From CAZSLO01 sp964608025 (GTDB lineage Bacteria > Chloroflexota > Dehalococcoidia > Lucifugimonadales > CAJWER01), in assembly GCA_964608025.1 (NCBI GenBank), contig CAZSLO010000023.1:62001-126000 (forward strand): a DNA stretch of 64,000 bases, written 5' to 3'. Below are positions 63,047 to 64,000 of this stretch, in pieces. Made by a program: the position numbers and the translations under genes. Position 1 is the first letter of the stretch, and each line of letters starts with the position of its first letter. The notes below the pieces were generated by a model that saw only the letters and a program-made list of their open reading frames with translations, was not told where the DNA came from and searched no databases.

Positions 63047-63120
63047 ACAATTTTGAAATTCGAGCATGGCCGAGAGGATATTGCTGTAAATTAGCTTGAT
63101 CGAGTAGATAGGGAATTCCT

Positions 63121-64000
63121 ATGTTTGAGGCGCTATCTGAAAAACTAAACAGAACATTTAGGGTTCTAGGTGACAAGGGCCGGCTTACCGAAAAAGATAT
63201 CGATGCGGCTCTACGGGATGTCCGAATGGCCCTGCTTGAAGCGGATGTTAATTTCAAGGTCGTCCGAAATTTTGTAGCTAGCATTCGAGATCGTGCTGTA
63301 AGCGAGGACGTGCTGAAAAGCCTTACTCCTGGCCAACAGGTCGTTAAAATTGCCAATGAGGTATTAACCGACATTCTTGGTGGTGGAAGAGGAGCTATAG
63401 GGCTCAAGGCCGGCTCTAATCCCTTATCTACAATTTTGATGGTAGGACTTAATGGTTCCGGCAAGACTACGACAGCTGCGAAGCTTGCAAGGTATCTGAA
63501 ACAATCTGGACAGCAACCATTAATGATTGCTGCTGATTTACTACGGCCTGCAGCCATAAACCAACTTGAATCCCTAGGGGGACAGATTAATGTTCCGGTG
63601 TATAGAGGAGGCACTAAAGAGGATACATGCGCGGTTGCCATGACAGGGATAAAACAAGCTGAGGCTACGAATGCTTCATGGGCGATAGTTGACACTGCGG
63701 GCCGATTTCAAGCTGATGATGATTTGATGAAAGAACTTGAGGCTGTGAAAAGATCGGTAGATCCCGAAGAAACCATCTTAGTGGTAGATGCGATGACTGG
63801 CCAAGATGCTGTTAACGTGGCAAATGAATTCCATGGACGAATAGGGTTAACAGGCTTAATCCTAACCAAACTAGATGGCGATGCTAGGGGAGGTGCGGCC
63901 CTGTCTGTTGTGTCGGTGACCGGGGTTCCTATCAAATTCATTGGCATCGGAGAGAAATTAGATGCGCTTGAGGAATTCCATCCCGACAGATTAGCCTCGA
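63121..64000 (+). CDS. ffh: Signal recognition particle protein Ffh, N-terminal part (3' end outside window)
   Basis: The frame is open from the ATG to the window edge (293 codons). The N domain ('MFEALSEKLNRTFRVLGDKG...RLTEKDIDAALRDVRMALLEADVN' pattern) and the G domain are present: 'GLNGSGKTTTAAKLA', 'DLLRPAAINQL', 'VDTAGRFQ', 'VVDAMTGQDAVN' and 'TKLDGDARGGAALS', then 'GIGEKLDALEEFHPDR'. The methionine-rich M domain that binds signal peptides and SRP RNA lies beyond the window. ftsY, its receptor, is at 30.4-31.4 kb. The RNA partner ffs is not visible here. Confidence 0.96.
   Translation, partial: MFEALSEKLNRTFRVLGDKGRLTEKDIDAALRDVRMALLEADVNFKVVRNFVASIRDRAVSEDVLKSLTPGQQVVKIANEVLTDILGGGRGAIGLKAGSNPLSTILMVGLNGSGKTTTAAKLARYLKQSGQQPLMIAADLLRPAAINQLESLGGQINVPVYRGGTKEDTCAVAMTGIKQAEATNASWAIVDTAGRFQADDDLMKELEAVKRSVDPEETILVVDAMTGQDAVNVANEFHGRIGLTGLILTKLDGDARGGAALSVVSVTGVPIKFIGIGEKLDALEEFHPDRLAS

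Noticed and set aside
63056..63120. tRNA-Ser-like GGCCGAGAGG before ffh
   Set aside because: Only the D-arm-like string is present. No acceptor stem, anticodon arm or TTC loop can be built in the 74-nt gap.
1..64000. CRISPR arrays, insertion sequences, prophage genes
   Set aside because: No regularly spaced repeats, transposase motifs, terminal inverted repeats or phage structural genes were recognised on either strand.

Overview
ORGANISM. The window reads as a bacterial chromosome segment with no plasmid, phage or insertion-sequence signature. Several features point to the Chloroflexota, most likely a SAR202/Dehalococcoidia-like lineage. These are adjacent genes of the Chlor_Arch_YYY (DUF2298) and Agl23-like (TIGR03663) membrane families, an ilv-leu operon under a T-box leader, a fused acetyl-CoA carboxylase carboxyltransferase, and many catabolic paralogues (enolase superfamily, Ldh2-type dehydrogenases, amidohydrolases, CehA/McbA-like hydrolase, SDR, SelA-like PLP enzyme, DUF3179). 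The lineage is an inference from gene content and was not tested by phylogeny.

LAYOUT. 0-2.3 kb (+): the 3' end of ftsK, then fused accDA. 2.3-9.9 kb (-): a branched-chain amino acid operon ilvB-ilvN-ilvC-leuA-leuC-leuD behind a T-box leader with a CUC (leucine) specifier, a leader terminator and a good sigma70-type promoter. 10.2-13.4 kb (-): a CehA/McbA-like metallohydrolase and two adjacent genes matching the two halves of D-glutamate cyclase. 13.6-18 kb (-): mutS, a ferredoxin-NADP reductase-like flavoprotein and a zinc-ribbon membrane protein. 18-23.1 kb (-): nuoE-nuoF-nuoG, the NADH-input module. 23.2-31.4 kb (-): ftsY, two very large multi-membrane proteins, a flippase-like protein and a UGM-like flavoprotein, plausibly an envelope glycan/lipid locus. 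31.7-37.2 kb: a divergent catabolic island with an enolase-superfamily gene (-) facing three tandem Ldh2-type dehydrogenases (+) and a short, apparently chimeric ThDP-enzyme remnant (+). 37.2-43.1 kb (-): nuoA-B-C-D-H-I preceded by a DUF3179 protein. 43.2-46.1 kb (-): a SelA-like PLP enzyme and an ABC-2 exporter pair. 46.2-49.8 kb (+): rpmH-rnpA-yidD-[PQQ propeller lipoprotein]-yidC-jag. 49.8-54.6 kb: PfkB kinase, MetE-like protein, a small zinc ribbon, thpR, an 86-aa protein and a FIST protein. 54.7-61.2 kb (-): two amidohydrolases, a GT39-like protein, a DAO-type oxidase, an SDR and a GAF protein. 61.3-64 kb (+): serS, a cupin and the 5' part of ffh.

HOW IT FITS TOGETHER. Core functions dominate: branched-chain amino acid synthesis under leucine tRNA control, respiratory complex I in two separate pieces without nuoJKLMN, protein targeting and insertion (ffh, ftsY, yidC, yidD), and translation (serS, rpmH, rnpA). 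Two accessory blocks (31.7-37.2 and 54.7-60.5 kb) look like catabolic modules for oxidising small carboxylic or hydroxy acids; their substrates cannot be read from sequence. No rRNA, tRNA, CRISPR array or transposase was recognised. The most unusual items are the PYR/PP chimeric ThDP protein, a 104-nt yidC/jag overlap that encodes the basic YidC tail, the ftsY-linked membrane glycan locus, the split D-glutamate cyclase pair, and a formate-dehydrogenase-like NuoG without the catalytic Cys/His.
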